The notes under the pieces were generated by a model that saw only the letters and a list, made by a program, of their open reading frames with translations, ran no database searches and had not been told where the DNA came from. This document shows, piece by piece, positions 49,515 to 58,324 of a stretch of DNA of 64,000 nucleotides (its first letter is position 1; every line of letters starts with the position of its first letter). Location: contig NZ_JBHUIO010000002.1 of assembly GCF_042682745.1 (NCBI RefSeq), forward strand, positions 930,001 through 994,000, in the 5' to 3' direction. Position numbers and translations under genes: made by a program. Origin of the DNA: Tumebacillus_A lipolyticus. GTDB taxonomy: Bacteria > Bacillota > Bacilli > Tumebacillales > Tumebacillaceae.

Positions 49515-50390
49515 ATGGACACAATCACACACACCCTTTTCGGAATCGTGCTCTACCGTTCCATAAACAAGCAAGACGTGCCACCTAAGCTGCGCCACTC
49601 CTTCCTGTTCACCTCGCTGGTCGGAAGCCAGATCCCCGACATCGACGTGATCTCCCAGTTTTGGGACACGACGGGGCAGTATCTGATGTGGCACCGTGGG
49701 CTGACCCACTCGCTCTTCTTGGTGCCGATCTGGGCACTTCTGCTCTCCCTGGTCTGCTCTCTGCTCTGGCGGACCAAGGACAGGCGCATCTTCTACCTCG
49801 GCCTGCTCGCCGTCTTCATACACGATACGAGCGACATATTCAACGCGTGGGGCACCGGCTATTTCGAGCCGCTGTTTAACACGCGGCTCACCTTTGGCAC
49901 GATCCCGATCGTCGACCTGGCCGTCTGGGCGATCATCCTCGGCGCCTTCCTCTTCGCCAAGCTTCGCAAGCAGGTTGCCGCGCACAAAGTGTTCAAAGCG
50001 GCCGGATGCCTGATCGCAGCTCACTTCCTGATCCAATCGGTGCAAGGCTATGCGATCTATCAATCGGTCGAAGATCGCTATGAGCAGGTCGCCCTCTCTG
50101 CCAGCTTCGTCCCCTGGCACTATCAGGTGATCGGCAAGCGCGGCGACGTGGTGGAAATCTCCGATGCGACCGTCTGGGGTGACCCGGAGCTGGTTCAGAC
50201 GCTACCTACCGCGACGAACGCGGACCTCGACACTCTGTTCAGCCAAAACCCTGCTGCCAAGACGCTGCTGCAGTGGTCGCCTTTTGTGGTCGTGGTCGAC
50301 GACGAGACGCGCCTCGGCATCTATGATCCGCGCTTCTTCCGCGACGGGCAGTCGTTTCTGTTCGAGTACATCGAGAAACTCCCCAACTAA
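49515..50390 (+). CDS. Membrane-bound metal-dependent hydrolase (YdjM/YfhP-like)
   Basis: 291 residues from the ATG at 49515 after AGGAGG. Motifs of the YdjM family: MDTITHTLFG, GSQIPDIDVI and WHRGLTHSLFLVPI, giving metal-binding His and Asp residues in an otherwise five-helix membrane half. The C-terminal soluble part is about 110 residues (ATVWGDPELVQ...). B. subtilis YfhP is similar. Physiological substrate unknown. It restores the high-GC composition of the core after the island. Confidence 0.82.
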   Translation: MDTITHTLFGIVLYRSINKQDVPPKLRHSFLFTSLVGSQIPDIDVISQFWDTTGQYLMWHRGLTHSLFLVPIWALLLSLVCSLLWRTKDRRIFYLGLLAVFIHDTSDIFNAWGTGYFEPLFNTRLTFGTIPIVDLAVWAIILGAFLFAKLRKQVAAHKVFKAAGCLIAAHFLIQSVQGYAIYQSVEDRYEQVALSASFVPWHYQVIGKRGDVVEISDATVWGDPELVQTLPTATNADLDTLFSQNPAAKTLLQWSPFVVVVDDETRLGIYDPRFFRDGQSFLFEYIEKLPN

Positions 50391-50394
50391 CGAC

Positions 50395-50426
50395 CAAGAC
50401 GAGCCCACAGCAGGCTCGTCTTTTTT
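50395..50426 (+). terminator. Rho-independent terminator
   Basis: AAGACGAGCC / GGCTCGTCTT stem with a seven-base loop and a T6 tract. Confidence 0.9.
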
Positions 50427-50455
50427 ATATACTGGTACTAGAGGTGATGATCCAC

Positions 50456-51118
50456 ATGACAGCAAAATCTGCCCTGCTCGTCGGTGCGAGCGGTCTGGTC
50501 GGCGGCGAGTTGCTGCGCCAACTGCTCGACAGCGATCGATACAAAAAAGTGACGCTTTTCGTCCGCCAACCGCTCCCGCACGATCATCCGAAGCTTGAAC
50601 AAATCGTCGTCGATTTTGAAAACCTCACCGCTTATCGCGAGCACGTTCAAGTCGACGACCTGTTCTGCTGCCTCGGCACGACGATCAAAAAGGCGCGATC
50701 GAAAGAAGCGTTTCGCCGTGTTGACTATGCCTATCCGTTGCAGTTGGCGCAGATCGCGAACGAACAGGGAGTAAAAAACTTCCTCCTCATCACGGCGATG
50801 GGTGCAAACGCCGCGTCGAACATCTTCTACAGCCGAGTGAAAGGCGAAGTGGAGGCTGACATCCGCTCTCTCAATCTGCCTGCTCTGCACATCTTCCGCC
50901 CGTCCCTGTTGCTCGGCGAGCGCAACGAGTTTCGCTTCGGTGAGCAGGTCGGCGCGGTGTTCTCCAAGCTGCTCGCTCCGCTGATGCCGCGCAAATACAG
51001 ACCGATTCAAGGCAAAACGGTAGCTGCAGCGATGATCCGTGCCGCGCAATCAGAGCAAAGCGGCACGCAGATCTATCCCTCCGATCGCATCGCCGCTTTC
51101 GCTTCCCCGCGCAACTGA
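50456..51118 (+). CDS. NAD(P)H-binding SDR-like oxidoreductase
   Basis: 220 residues from the ATG at 50456, 8 bases after GAGGTGA. Atypical SDR (NAD(P)-binding_10 type): dinucleotide loop LLVGASGLVGGELLRQLL, DLFCCLGTTIKKARSKEAFRRVDYAYPLQLAQIA, FLLITAMGANAASNIFYSRVKGEVEADI with a Tyr-x3-Lys-like pair, and FRPSLLLGER. Similar to HTATIP2/YlbE-like proteins. Substrate unknown. Confidence 0.82.
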   Translation: MTAKSALLVGASGLVGGELLRQLLDSDRYKKVTLFVRQPLPHDHPKLEQIVVDFENLTAYREHVQVDDLFCCLGTTIKKARSKEAFRRVDYAYPLQLAQIANEQGVKNFLLITAMGANAASNIFYSRVKGEVEADIRSLNLPALHIFRPSLLLGERNEFRFGEQVGAVFSKLLAPLMPRKYRPIQGKTVAAAMIRAAQSEQSGTQIYPSDRIAAFASPRN

Positions 51119-51124
51119 GCGCAT

Positions 51125-51165
51125 AAAAAGCCGAATCGCATGCCCGATGCGAAGCTCGGCTTTTT
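51125..51165 (+). terminator. Rho-independent terminator
   Basis: AAAAAGCCGA ... TCGGCTTTTT stem with an inner CGCAT/ATGCG pair. Confidence 0.85.
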
Positions 51166-51373
51166 CTTTTTCCCTGACCTCCTCCCATCGAGTTGAACCA
51201 CCTGAACACCTCGTTGGCGATGGTAAATTTGGTCAAATCCCCCTCCTTCACCGCAATCTTCTTCTCCCACCAACATTTACACCGACTGCGCACGTTTACA
51301 TATGCCCCGCGAGTTGTTAGGATGAGTTTTGCTCCAAATCATTCGCTTCACCCCGAGAGGAGAATCTCCATAT

Positions 51374-52426
51374 ATGGCAAAGAATCGCATCAAGTTGATC
51401 ACATCCGCTCTTACCACAGCAGCTCTCGTCAGCACGCTGGTCGCTCCCGCGCTGGCAAGTGACAAAGCTCCGTTTCAAGACATCTCCGGAAGCTATGCAG
51501 AAGAAGCGATCACCTTTCTGAATGCGCATGGCATTCTAAACGGTGTCGATGAGAAAACGTTTGCTCCGAACGGTCTGATGAACCGTGAACAGTTTGCCAC
51601 GATGCTGGTCCTCACCAAAGAGGTCGAGCTACAATCGACTGGCGACTTGCAGTTTGCAGATAACCGTGCCGGCGCTTGGTACCACGACTTTGTGCAAACG
51701 GCTGCCAACGAGAAGATCATGAGCGGTGAAGGCGGCGGTCTCTTTGGCATCGGCAAGCCGATGAAGCGGGAAGAGGCGATCGTCGCGATCCTCAACATGC
51801 TCGGCATGGAGCAGCTTGTCGATCCGAACGCAACTCCCGATTTTAAAGATGCGGTAGACATCGCACCGTGGGCAAAAGGGTATGTGGCGCTCGCGCAAAA
51901 GCTCGGCATCGTCGTCGGAACGGGTGAAGGGTTTCAACCGAAGGTGAAAACCACCCGCGCGATGGGCGCACAGATGCTCTATCTCTCGTTGAAAGAGTAC
52001 GCCAATCATGCGACGATGATCGGCTTTGATTTTCAAGGGTTCGATAAGATGATCGCCGGACAGGAGTCGACGTTCACCATCTCGGCGCTTGCGATCAACG
52101 TGCCGCAAGAGCTGTCCCTGCGCTACAAAGCGACCCTCACTGGTGAAAACGGCACCCCGCTCGCCAACCAAACGATCTCCTACGAGTCGCCACTCGGCTG
52201 GCAGACGTTTACCACCGACGAGAACGGCGTTGCCTATTTTGGACCGGCTGAAGGGTTCAAGCCGGCGGAGATCGACCTGGAGAAAGGCATCTCGACCCAG
52301 TTTAAAACGAAGATCGCAAACGCTGGCAACTACAGCTTACAAGTTTCGTTCGTGCAGGCGTCCGATCTGCAACCGTTCGGCAGAGCTTTTGAGCAGCGCT
52401 TCACGGTCGCACCCGCGCAAAACTAA
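51374..52426 (+). CDS. Secreted S-layer-homology domain protein
   Basis: 350 residues from the ATG at 51374. A signal peptide (KNRIKLITSALTTAALVSTLVAPALA, cleavage near ALAS-DKA) is followed by three SLH repeats (about 30-205: FQDISGSYAEEAITFLNAHGILNGV; FADNRAGAWYHDFVQTAANEKIMSG; FKDAVDIAPWAKGYVALAQKLGIVVG). A C-terminal beta-sandwich-like region follows (about 215-350; YKATLTGENGTPLANQTISYE, an Ig/carboxypeptidase-regulatory-like fold). It is probably cell-surface attached. The ribosome site AGGAG falls in a short GGAG/CTCC hairpin. Confidence 0.82.
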   Translation: MAKNRIKLITSALTTAALVSTLVAPALASDKAPFQDISGSYAEEAITFLNAHGILNGVDEKTFAPNGLMNREQFATMLVLTKEVELQSTGDLQFADNRAGAWYHDFVQTAANEKIMSGEGGGLFGIGKPMKREEAIVAILNMLGMEQLVDPNATPDFKDAVDIAPWAKGYVALAQKLGIVVGTGEGFQPKVKTTRAMGAQMLYLSLKEYANHATMIGFDFQGFDKMIAGQESTFTISALAINVPQELSLRYKATLTGENGTPLANQTISYESPLGWQTFTTDENGVAYFGPAEGFKPAEIDLEKGISTQFKTKIANAGNYSLQVSFVQASDLQPFGRAFEQRFTVAPAQN

Positions 52427-52440
52427 ACAATGACTCCTCG

Positions 52441-52472
52441 CCCGCCCTTGAACTTCAAGGGTGGGTTTTTTC
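52441..52472 (+). terminator. Rho-independent terminator
   Basis: CCCGCCCTTGAA / TTCAAGGGTGGG stem with a T6 tract. Confidence 0.88.
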
Positions 52473-52528
52473 TTCGCTTCATGCTACTCTTAAAGCATTG
52501 ACTATTTTTTGTGATGCGGAGGATGAAC

Positions 52529-53326
52529 ATGAAACAACCTGTACGTATTGCCCTCTTGCAGATGGACATCGCGCTGGGCGATCCGACTGCCAACTTTGCC
52601 AAAGCGGCAGATTGGATCGAACAGGCCGCTCAATCTGGCACCGATCTGATCGTCTTGCCCGAGATGTGGAACACCGCCTACTCGCTGGACAACATCCGCG
52701 AGATCGCCGACCAGAACGGCGCGAAGACGCGCGAGGTGATCGGCGCGCTCGCCGCCAAGCACGGGGTGAACATTCTCGCAGGCTCTGTCGCCGACGTCCG
52801 CGGCGAAGCGGTTTACAACACCACCTATCTGTTCGACCGCACAGGCGCTGTCTGCGGGGAGTATTCGAAAACGCACCTGTTCCGCCTGATGGACGAGGAA
52901 AAATATTTGCACGCTGGCGATCAGGTCGGACGATTTGCCCTCGACGATGTGCAGATCGGATCGATCATCTGCTATGACCTGCGCTTCCCTGAACTGACTC
53001 GCACACTTTCGCTCTCCGGTGCGCAGGTGGTCTTCGTGCCCGCCCAGTGGCCGCATCCGCGCTTGAACCATTGGCGTCACCTGCAGATCGCACGTGCTAT
53101 TGAAAACCAGATGTTTGTCGTCTCCTGCAACCGCGTCGGCCGCGCCGGCGACACCGAATTTTTCGGCCATTCGATGGTGATCGACCCGTGGGGAGAGATC
53201 CTGTTGGAGACGGATGACACCGAAGGGATTCATCATGTGCAGATCGACCTCGGCGTCGTTCCGGAGATTCGCAGCCGCATTCCGATCTTCGAAGACCGCC
53301 GTCCTGAACTGTATCGTTTGAAATAG
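52529..53326 (+). CDS. Carbon-nitrogen hydrolase (omega-amidase/MtnU-like)
   Basis: 265 residues from the ATG at 52529, six bases after GGAGG; the ATG at 52523 touches that site. The nitrilase-superfamily triad is E45 (LPEMWN), K114 (EYSKTHLF) and C148 (IICYDLRFPEL). The QWPHPRLNHWRHLQIARAIENQ segment is typical of Nit2/omega-amidases such as MtnU, which hydrolyse 2-oxoglutaramate or 2-oxosuccinamate in transamination salvage. No methionine-salvage genes are adjacent. Confidence 0.87.
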   Translation: MKQPVRIALLQMDIALGDPTANFAKAADWIEQAAQSGTDLIVLPEMWNTAYSLDNIREIADQNGAKTREVIGALAAKHGVNILAGSVADVRGEAVYNTTYLFDRTGAVCGEYSKTHLFRLMDEEKYLHAGDQVGRFALDDVQIGSIICYDLRFPELTRTLSLSGAQVVFVPAQWPHPRLNHWRHLQIARAIENQMFVVSCNRVGRAGDTEFFGHSMVIDPWGEILLETDDTEGIHHVQIDLGVVPEIRSRIPIFEDRRPELYRLK

Positions 53327-53407
53327 GCGATTCCCGCAGCGGAGTTCACGATGTGGCCGTCAAAGCGATCGACGAACACGCGGTGCTCATTCATCAATAA
53401 AAAGCGC

Positions 53408-53453
53408 AAAAAGAGCGCAAAGGTTTGTTCGCTTACGACCTTGCGCTCTTTTT
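53408..53453. terminator. Bidirectional terminator
   Basis: AAAAAGAGCGCAA / TTGCGCTCTTTTT stem with a 20-base loop between the amidase gene and the convergent zinc miniprotein gene. Confidence 0.82.
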
Positions 53454-53493
53454 GTGTTGGATGGGGGTTTCGCTCTTGGCGCGGCTTGCGTCC

Positions 53494-53658
53494 CTACATA
53501 AGGTTGTGCCACTCCTTGTTCTTGGCGATCTCCTGGTAGCATTCCGGGCAGAGTTGGCCTGCCGTGTCGATGTAGTTGCTGCGCTTGTAGGTCGGGGTTT
53601 CCGATTCGGTATCGGTTTCCGCTTGGCAGAGCACACAGGCGTCATGATGTTCAGACAT
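53494..53658 (-). CDS. Small zinc-ribbon protein
   Basis: 54 residues, too short for the ORF list threshold but well supported: GGAGGT stands 7 bases before the ATG at 53658, and a terminator follows. Two CxxC knuckles, C8-x2-C11 (ACVLC) and C37-x2-C40 (LCPECY), should bind one zinc. Between them is a hydrophilic 25-residue linker. No family name known. Confidence 0.7.
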   Translation of the reverse strand: MSEHHDACVLCQAETDTESETPTYKRSNYIDTAGQLCPECYQEIAKNKEWHNLM

Positions 53659-53992
53659 GGGTAAGACCTCCCTTTCATATCATTAAATGTTATTACCGAT
53701 TATACCGAAATCTCAATGAAAAACAAGCGGAATTTTCTGAACATTATGAGAAGATTTCGGTAACTTTTTGTGAAAACCCTCGTTCCGCCCGCATCTATAC
53801 TATTTGCCAGCCAGCTCCTAAGTATGTAAGAAAACTTGGCGACGCCAAGCCTTTGGCGTAGAAGGAGCGATGGTTGCACATCTACAAACGAAAAGCATCC
53901 GTAATTCCTTCCGAAATCGGATGTTCTCATTTGGGTACATAGCTGCGCCCTCTCCCCTGAAGTGACAGGGCGCACAGGTTCAGATACACTAT
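53659..53992 (+). other. Intergenic region with a structured element and a tiny ORF
   Basis: Lower GC than its surroundings. At 53833-53860 there is a perfect hairpin CTTGGCG-A-CGCCAAG followed by CCTTTGGCG. Then GAAGGAG stands ideally before an ATG (53870) that opens a 31-codon frame (53870-53965) beginning MVAHLQTKSIRN and containing a CATCCG/CGGATG inverted repeat. A TATACT at about 53797 could be its -10. The last part, GCGCCCT/AGGGCGC (53945-53972), could end thrS transcription. No known RNA family could be assigned. Confidence 0.4.
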
Positions 53993-55906
53993 TTATTTCT
54001 TCTCGGCAATCTCAGCTTTCACATCAGCCAAGAACTGATCTACCAGTTGCGATCCCAGATCTCCTGCGCCACGCTTTCGCACAGACAGTGCGCCGTCTGC
54101 CACTTCTTTTTCGCCGATCACCAGCATGTATGGGATTTTTGCCAGTTGAGCTTCGCGAATTTTGTAACCCACCTTTTCATTGCGTGCATCCAGCTCTACA
54201 CGTATCCCAGCCTGCTGCATTTTGTCCTTTACCTCTTGGGCATAGGCGACATGCACCTCATTGATCGTCATCAGGCGAACCTGAACAGGAGCCAGCCAAG
54301 TCGGGAACGCACCCGCGTAATGTTCGATCAGAATCGCGATAAAACGCTCCATGGAACCATACATCACGCGATGCAGAATGACTGGGCGATGTTTCTCATT
54401 GTCCTGCCCGATATAGCTCAGATCAAATTTCTCCGGCATCTGGAAATCGAGTTGGATTGATCCGCACTGATGGCGGCGTTTCAGAGCATCTGTGATCTGG
54501 AAGTCAATTTTGGGACCGTAGAAAGCACCGTCGCCTTCGTTAATTTCGTACGGCATGCCCAGTTCATCCAACACGCTTTTCAAAGAGTTTTCCGCAACCT
54601 CCCACAGCTCGTCAGATCCCATGGAATCCTCTGGACGTGTAGACAGATTTACAGAGTAAGAGAAGTCGAGCACCTTGTAAACACTATCGATCAAACGAAT
54701 CATCGACTTGATTTCCGCTTGAATCTGGTCTGGGCGAGCAAACACATGCGCATCATCCTGGCAGAACGTACGCACCCTGGTCATCCCGCTCAACGCCCCT
54801 GAATACTCGTGACGGTGAACCTGACCGAACTCCGAGTAGCGTATTGGCAGATCTCGATAAGAGTGCATCTTATTTTTGTAAATCAGCATATGTCCCGGAC
54901 AGTTCATTGGCTTTAACGCAAACTTTGTATTGTCCACTTCAGAGAAATACATATTTTCATGGTAATGATCCCAGTGTCCAGATTGTTCCCAGATGCGCTG
55001 GTTCATCATGAAAGGCGTACGCACTTCTGTAAAGCCTGCTCGCTCTTGAAGCTGACGCGAGAATACCTCCAATTGATTGCGCAGCGTTATCCCGTGCGGC
55101 AGATAAAACGGCATTCCTGGCGCCTCTTCCGAAAACATGAACAGCTCCAGTTCTTTTCCCAACTTACGATGATCGCGTTTCTTTGCCTCTTCGATAAAGT
55201 GCAGATACTCATCCTGATCTGCTTTTTTCGGCCAAGCTGTGCCGTATACGCGTTGCAGCATCTGGTTTTCAGAATTACCGCGCCAGTAAGCACCGGCTAC
55301 GCTCATCAGCTTGAACGCTTTAATTCGTCCCGTTGATGGCAGATGAGGGCCGCGACACAAGTCAAAGAATTCTCCCTGCTCGTAGATTGTAATCGGTGCA
55401 TCCTCGGGAAGATCGCGAATCAGCTCCAGTTTCAGATGGTCGTTCAGATCTTGGAAAATCGTGAACGCTTCCTCGCGTGTTACTTCTTTGCGGCGAATCG
55501 GCAGATCTTCCTCGACCACTTTCTCCATCTCAGCTTCCAATTTACTTAAATCTTCTGGGGAAAGGCTAACCGGGATCTCCATATCGTAGTAAAAACCATC
55601 TTCAATCACCGGACCGATCCCCAGCTTCACTTCATTTCCAAAAACGCGCTTGACCGCTTGGGCCAAAAGATGCGCGGTGCTGTGACGGTATACTTCCAGA
55701 CCTTCTGCTGTATCTAAGGTGACGATGGCTACCTGAGCGTCTTGTTCAATCGATGCGTTCAGATCAACTACTTTGCCGTCCAATTTTCCGGCTACCGCTT
55801 TTTTCTTGAGACTGGGACTGATCGTCGCCGCGACATCCTCGATTGTACTTCCCGCTGCAAATTCCCGAACAGCTCCGTCTGGTAAAGTAACTTTTACTTG
55901 TGCCAC
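53993..55906 (-). CDS. thrS: Threonyl-tRNA synthetase
   Basis: 637 residues from a GTG (55906) after AGGAAGG. Domains: N-terminal TGS (about 1-63), tRNA-editing SAD domain with HxxxH-like HSTAHLLAQAV (about 75-80) and C-x3-H (CRGPHLPST, about 183), class II core with motif 2 (YRDLPIRYSEFGQVHRHEYSGALSGMTRVR) and the zinc-ligand CPGH, then the anticodon domain (about 535-637). Sampled lines are 32-50% GC, lower than the hem genes next door. It may be a second ThrRS (thrZ-like). Controlled by the T-box leader upstream. Confidence 0.95.
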   Translation of the reverse strand: MAQVKVTLPDGAVREFAAGSTIEDVAATISPSLKKKAVAGKLDGKVVDLNASIEQDAQVAIVTLDTAEGLEVYRHSTAHLLAQAVKRVFGNEVKLGIGPVIEDGFYYDMEIPVSLSPEDLSKLEAEMEKVVEEDLPIRRKEVTREEAFTIFQDLNDHLKLELIRDLPEDAPITIYEQGEFFDLCRGPHLPSTGRIKAFKLMSVAGAYWRGNSENQMLQRVYGTAWPKKADQDEYLHFIEEAKKRDHRKLGKELELFMFSEEAPGMPFYLPHGITLRNQLEVFSRQLQERAGFTEVRTPFMMNQRIWEQSGHWDHYHENMYFSEVDNTKFALKPMNCPGHMLIYKNKMHSYRDLPIRYSEFGQVHRHEYSGALSGMTRVRTFCQDDAHVFARPDQIQAEIKSMIRLIDSVYKVLDFSYSVNLSTRPEDSMGSDELWEVAENSLKSVLDELGMPYEINEGDGAFYGPKIDFQITDALKRRHQCGSIQLDFQMPEKFDLSYIGQDNEKHRPVILHRVMYGSMERFIAILIEHYAGAFPTWLAPVQVRLMTINEVHVAYAQEVKDKMQQAGIRVELDARNEKVGYKIREAQLAKIPYMLVIGEKEVADGALSVRKRGAGDLGSQLVDQFLADVKAEIAEKK

Positions 55907-55933
55907 TTGGTTCCTTCCTCTCTTTTAAAAATA

Positions 55934-56194
55934 AAAAAACACCCATCCCAAAAGGGACGAGTGTTATAACTCGTGGTACCACCCTACTTCAGATCAACAG
56001 TTGTTGATCCCTCGTAAAAAGATAACGGCTTAGCCGGCATGTCGTTACTGATGGAGCACCCATGTTCCCGACAGCTACTCAAAGGGGGTAGAGATATACG
56101 TGCACGTAGCAGGCTCCCAGCCTAGGCCTACTTCTCTGTAACGGCAGATGTAAACTCCATATCCTTCTCACAGTATTTCGAAACGCTATTTTAG
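55934..56194 (-). promoter_or_regulatory. T-box leader (threonine) with terminator/antiterminator
   Basis: The conserved T-box sequence AGGGTGGTACCACG lies at 55972-55985 (minus strand), followed by the terminator stem ACACTCGTCCC / GGGATGGGTGT and a T7 tract (55934-55965). Upstream are stem I with an AGAGA-type bulge and a possible ACC (Thr) specifier in TCTACCCCC. Uncharged tRNA-Thr would stabilise the antiterminator and allow thrS transcription. Confidence 0.9.
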
Positions 56195-56200
56195 TTATGT

Positions 56201-56229
56201 ATTATAGTGAGCAGGTTTTAGTAAGTCAA
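56201..56229 (-). promoter_or_regulatory. sigma-A promoter of the thrS T-box transcript
   Basis: The -35 TTGACT (56224-56229) and -10 TATAAT (56201-56206) have a 17-base spacer. Confidence 0.88.
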
Positions 56230-56287
56230 GCGATTTTCCGTTTGTTAGGCAAAATGGACGAGAGCAACGAACCAATAGACGAGACGA

Positions 56288-56316
56288 AAAAAGGGCTGAT
56301 CAAGGTCAGCCCTTTC
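56288..56316 (-). terminator. Terminator of the ADP-ribose pyrophosphatase gene
   Basis: AAAGGGCTGA / TCAGCCCTTT stem with a T6 tract on the minus strand. Confidence 0.88.
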
Positions 56317-56317
56317 G

Positions 56318-56815
56318 TTAGATCATCCCTTTGAGTCGTGCCAACAGGATGCCGTGCGACAGCTCCGGGTCGCACCACGTCCCGTTTTCAATCGCCGCAA
56401 ACACCGACTCCACCTCGTGGAACTCGACGCTGATCGACTCGTCCGCATCCAAGTTCTGCTCACGCTGTTCCAAGATATCGCGGGTGAAGAACAGGTGGGT
56501 TCTGCTGTCGACCAAGCAGGCATAGCTGTTGGCGGTGCCAAGAAAGTGGAGCTCCCCGCAGATCAATCCGGTCTCTTCGAGCAACTCGCGGCGCGCCGCC
56601 TGCTCATAGCTCTCTCCCTCGTCGATCTTGCCGCCAGGAAGCTCGTAGGAGATGCTGTCGATCGCCTTTCGATACTGGGCGATCACAACCAGTTTTCCCG
56701 CACAGAGCGCGACGACCGTCGCATAGTTGGGGTGCTTATGGCGCAGGTACAGCCCGTTGTGCTCATCGCTGTACACTTCATACTTGTGATTCTCATATAC
56801 GAGCGGAGTGCTCAT
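56318..56815 (-). CDS. NUDIX hydrolase, ADP-ribose pyrophosphatase type
   Basis: 165 residues. Nudix box in ELPGGKIDEGESYEQAARRELLEETGL, complete. The downstream ELHFLGTANSYACLVDSRTHLFF strand and the upstream VVIAQYRKAIDSISYELPGG match NudF/ADP-ribose diphosphatases. It removes ADP-ribose and related toxic nucleotides. High GC, so unlike the NUDIX gene of the island it belongs to the core. Lies directly after the hem operon on the same strand. Confidence 0.87.
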   Translation of the reverse strand: MSTPLVYENHKYEVYSDEHNGLYLRHKHPNYATVVALCAGKLVVIAQYRKAIDSISYELPGGKIDEGESYEQAARRELLEETGLICGELHFLGTANSYACLVDSRTHLFFTRDILEQREQNLDADESISVEFHEVESVFAAIENGTWCDPELSHGILLARLKGMI

Positions 56816-56861
56816 CGCTTGAAAACCTCCTCGTTTCGAGACGTTCCGAAAAGGCCGGAGG

Positions 56862-58319
56862 TTATCTCGTCAGATCTTTCATCACATCGGCTGCTGTCTG
56901 GATGCCTTGTCCGATGCAATCGGGGATGCCAAGCCCGGTAAAGCCAGCTCCAGCAAAGTGGATGCCTGGCAGGTCAGCTTTTGCCTGCTCGACAAAGCTC
57001 TGGACGCGATCGAGGTGCCCGACCGTGTACTGCGGCATCGAGCGCCGCCAGCGACTGACCAGCGAGAACATCGGTTCTGCGGTGACGCCCATCGTCTCCT
57101 GCAGATCCTTTTGCACACGGCGGATGATCTCCTCATCCGGCTGGTCGACGATCGCTTCGTCACCGCCGCGCCCGACGTAGAAACGCATCAGCACGCGACC
57201 ATCCTGTGCAGTGTGCAACCATTTGGCAGACGTCCAAGTGGCGGCCGTGATCGTACGGCCTTCTTTTTTCGGAACGACAAACCCGCTTGCATCCAGTGGG
57301 AAATCGATCACGCCCTGCTCAAACGCGAACACGACGGTCGCCACCGAGACGTAGGGGATCTGGGTCAACTGCGCTTTCGGTGCAAAGGAGTCGGGCAGGA
57401 GTTTGGCCGCCTCAAAGGTCGGCGTGGTCAGCACGACCGCATCCGCTTCGAGATCGTCGCCATTTTGCAAGCGGACGTGATAGCCGCCCCCGTCCCGCGC
57501 CTCGATCTTTTCTACCGCCGTTTGTTTGCGTACTTCCGTCTGTTGGAAGGACGCTTCGATGCTTTCGATCAGGCGGCGCAGTCCTGTGCGGAAGGTGAGA
57601 AACACGCTGTTCGGCAGCTTGCGCGACGCCTCGCCCTGCTCCTGCTTGGCAGGGGCGGTCGCTTGTACCTTCGCCTGTTTCGCCTGTGCGACCATCCCGC
57701 GGATCAAGCTGCCGTGCTTCTGTTCGAGCTGCTCATACTGTGGGAAGGTGGCGCGCATCGACAGCTTGCGCAAGTCGCCCGCATAGATGCCAGCCAACAG
57801 CGGTTCGGCGAGGCGATCGACCACTTCCGATCCCAGTCGACGCTCCAAAAAGGCGCCGAGCGACTGATCGCCTTGGTGTTCGCTCTTCGGCTTGATCAGG
57901 TCGAGGCCGGCGCGCAGCTTCCCGCCGAATGACAGCAAGCTGGTGGTCGCAAACGGCATAAACTGTGTCGGCACTCCGATGTTCAAGCCTTGCGGAATGC
58001 GGTGCAGCTTGTCCTGGTACAAGATGTAGGTCTTGCGCGCATTCGGGTTGGTGCCGACCAGCTCATCATCGATGCCAAGCTCGCGACAGAGGTTGACAGC
58101 CGCCACCTTGCGTGCGAGGAAGGAGTCAGGTCCCGCTTCGATCACAAATCCGTCGCGATGGATCGTCTGCACTTTGCCGCCGAGCTTATCATCCGCTTCA
58201 CAGAGGCAGATGCGCAGGTCGATGCCTTTTTCGCGAGCGCTCTTTTCAAGGTAATAGGCGGTGCTAAGTCCTGTGATGCCCCCACCGATCACCACAACCG
58301 TTTTCACCTGTTGTTCCAT
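56862..58319 (-). CDS. hemY: Coproporphyrinogen/protoporphyrinogen oxidase HemY (CgoX)
   Basis: 485 residues from the ATG at 58319, 9 bases after AAGGG; the ATG at 58328 overlaps the hemH stop but has no spaced site. FAD dinucleotide fold VVVIGGGITGLSTAYYLEKSA at the start. The FAD/substrate segments EAGPDSFLARK and the C-terminal FAGAGFTGLGIPDCIGQG are the monoamine-oxidase-like signature. In Bacillota it oxidises coproporphyrinogen III to coproporphyrin III in the coproporphyrin-dependent heme route. Third gene of hemEHY. Confidence 0.94.
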   Translation of the reverse strand: MEQQVKTVVVIGGGITGLSTAYYLEKSAREKGIDLRICLCEADDKLGGKVQTIHRDGFVIEAGPDSFLARKVAAVNLCRELGIDDELVGTNPNARKTYILYQDKLHRIPQGLNIGVPTQFMPFATTSLLSFGGKLRAGLDLIKPKSEHQGDQSLGAFLERRLGSEVVDRLAEPLLAGIYAGDLRKLSMRATFPQYEQLEQKHGSLIRGMVAQAKQAKVQATAPAKQEQGEASRKLPNSVFLTFRTGLRRLIESIEASFQQTEVRKQTAVEKIEARDGGGYHVRLQNGDDLEADAVVLTTPTFEAAKLLPDSFAPKAQLTQIPYVSVATVVFAFEQGVIDFPLDASGFVVPKKEGRTITAATWTSAKWLHTAQDGRVLMRFYVGRGGDEAIVDQPDEEIIRRVQKDLQETMGVTAEPMFSLVSRWRRSMPQYTVGHLDRVQSFVEQAKADLPGIHFAGAGFTGLGIPDCIGQGIQTAADVMKDLTR

Positions 58320-58324
58320 CTGCT

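Noticed and set aside
53327..53399. Short plus-strand reading frame after the amidase gene (VAVKAIDEHAVLIHQ-like end)
   Set aside because: No start signal and only a few codons; possibly a gene remnant or chance.
53821..53880. c-di-GMP-I riboswitch
   Set aside because: Some sequence blocks are similar, but the GGCAAACC element and the tetraloop-receptor pair are missing.
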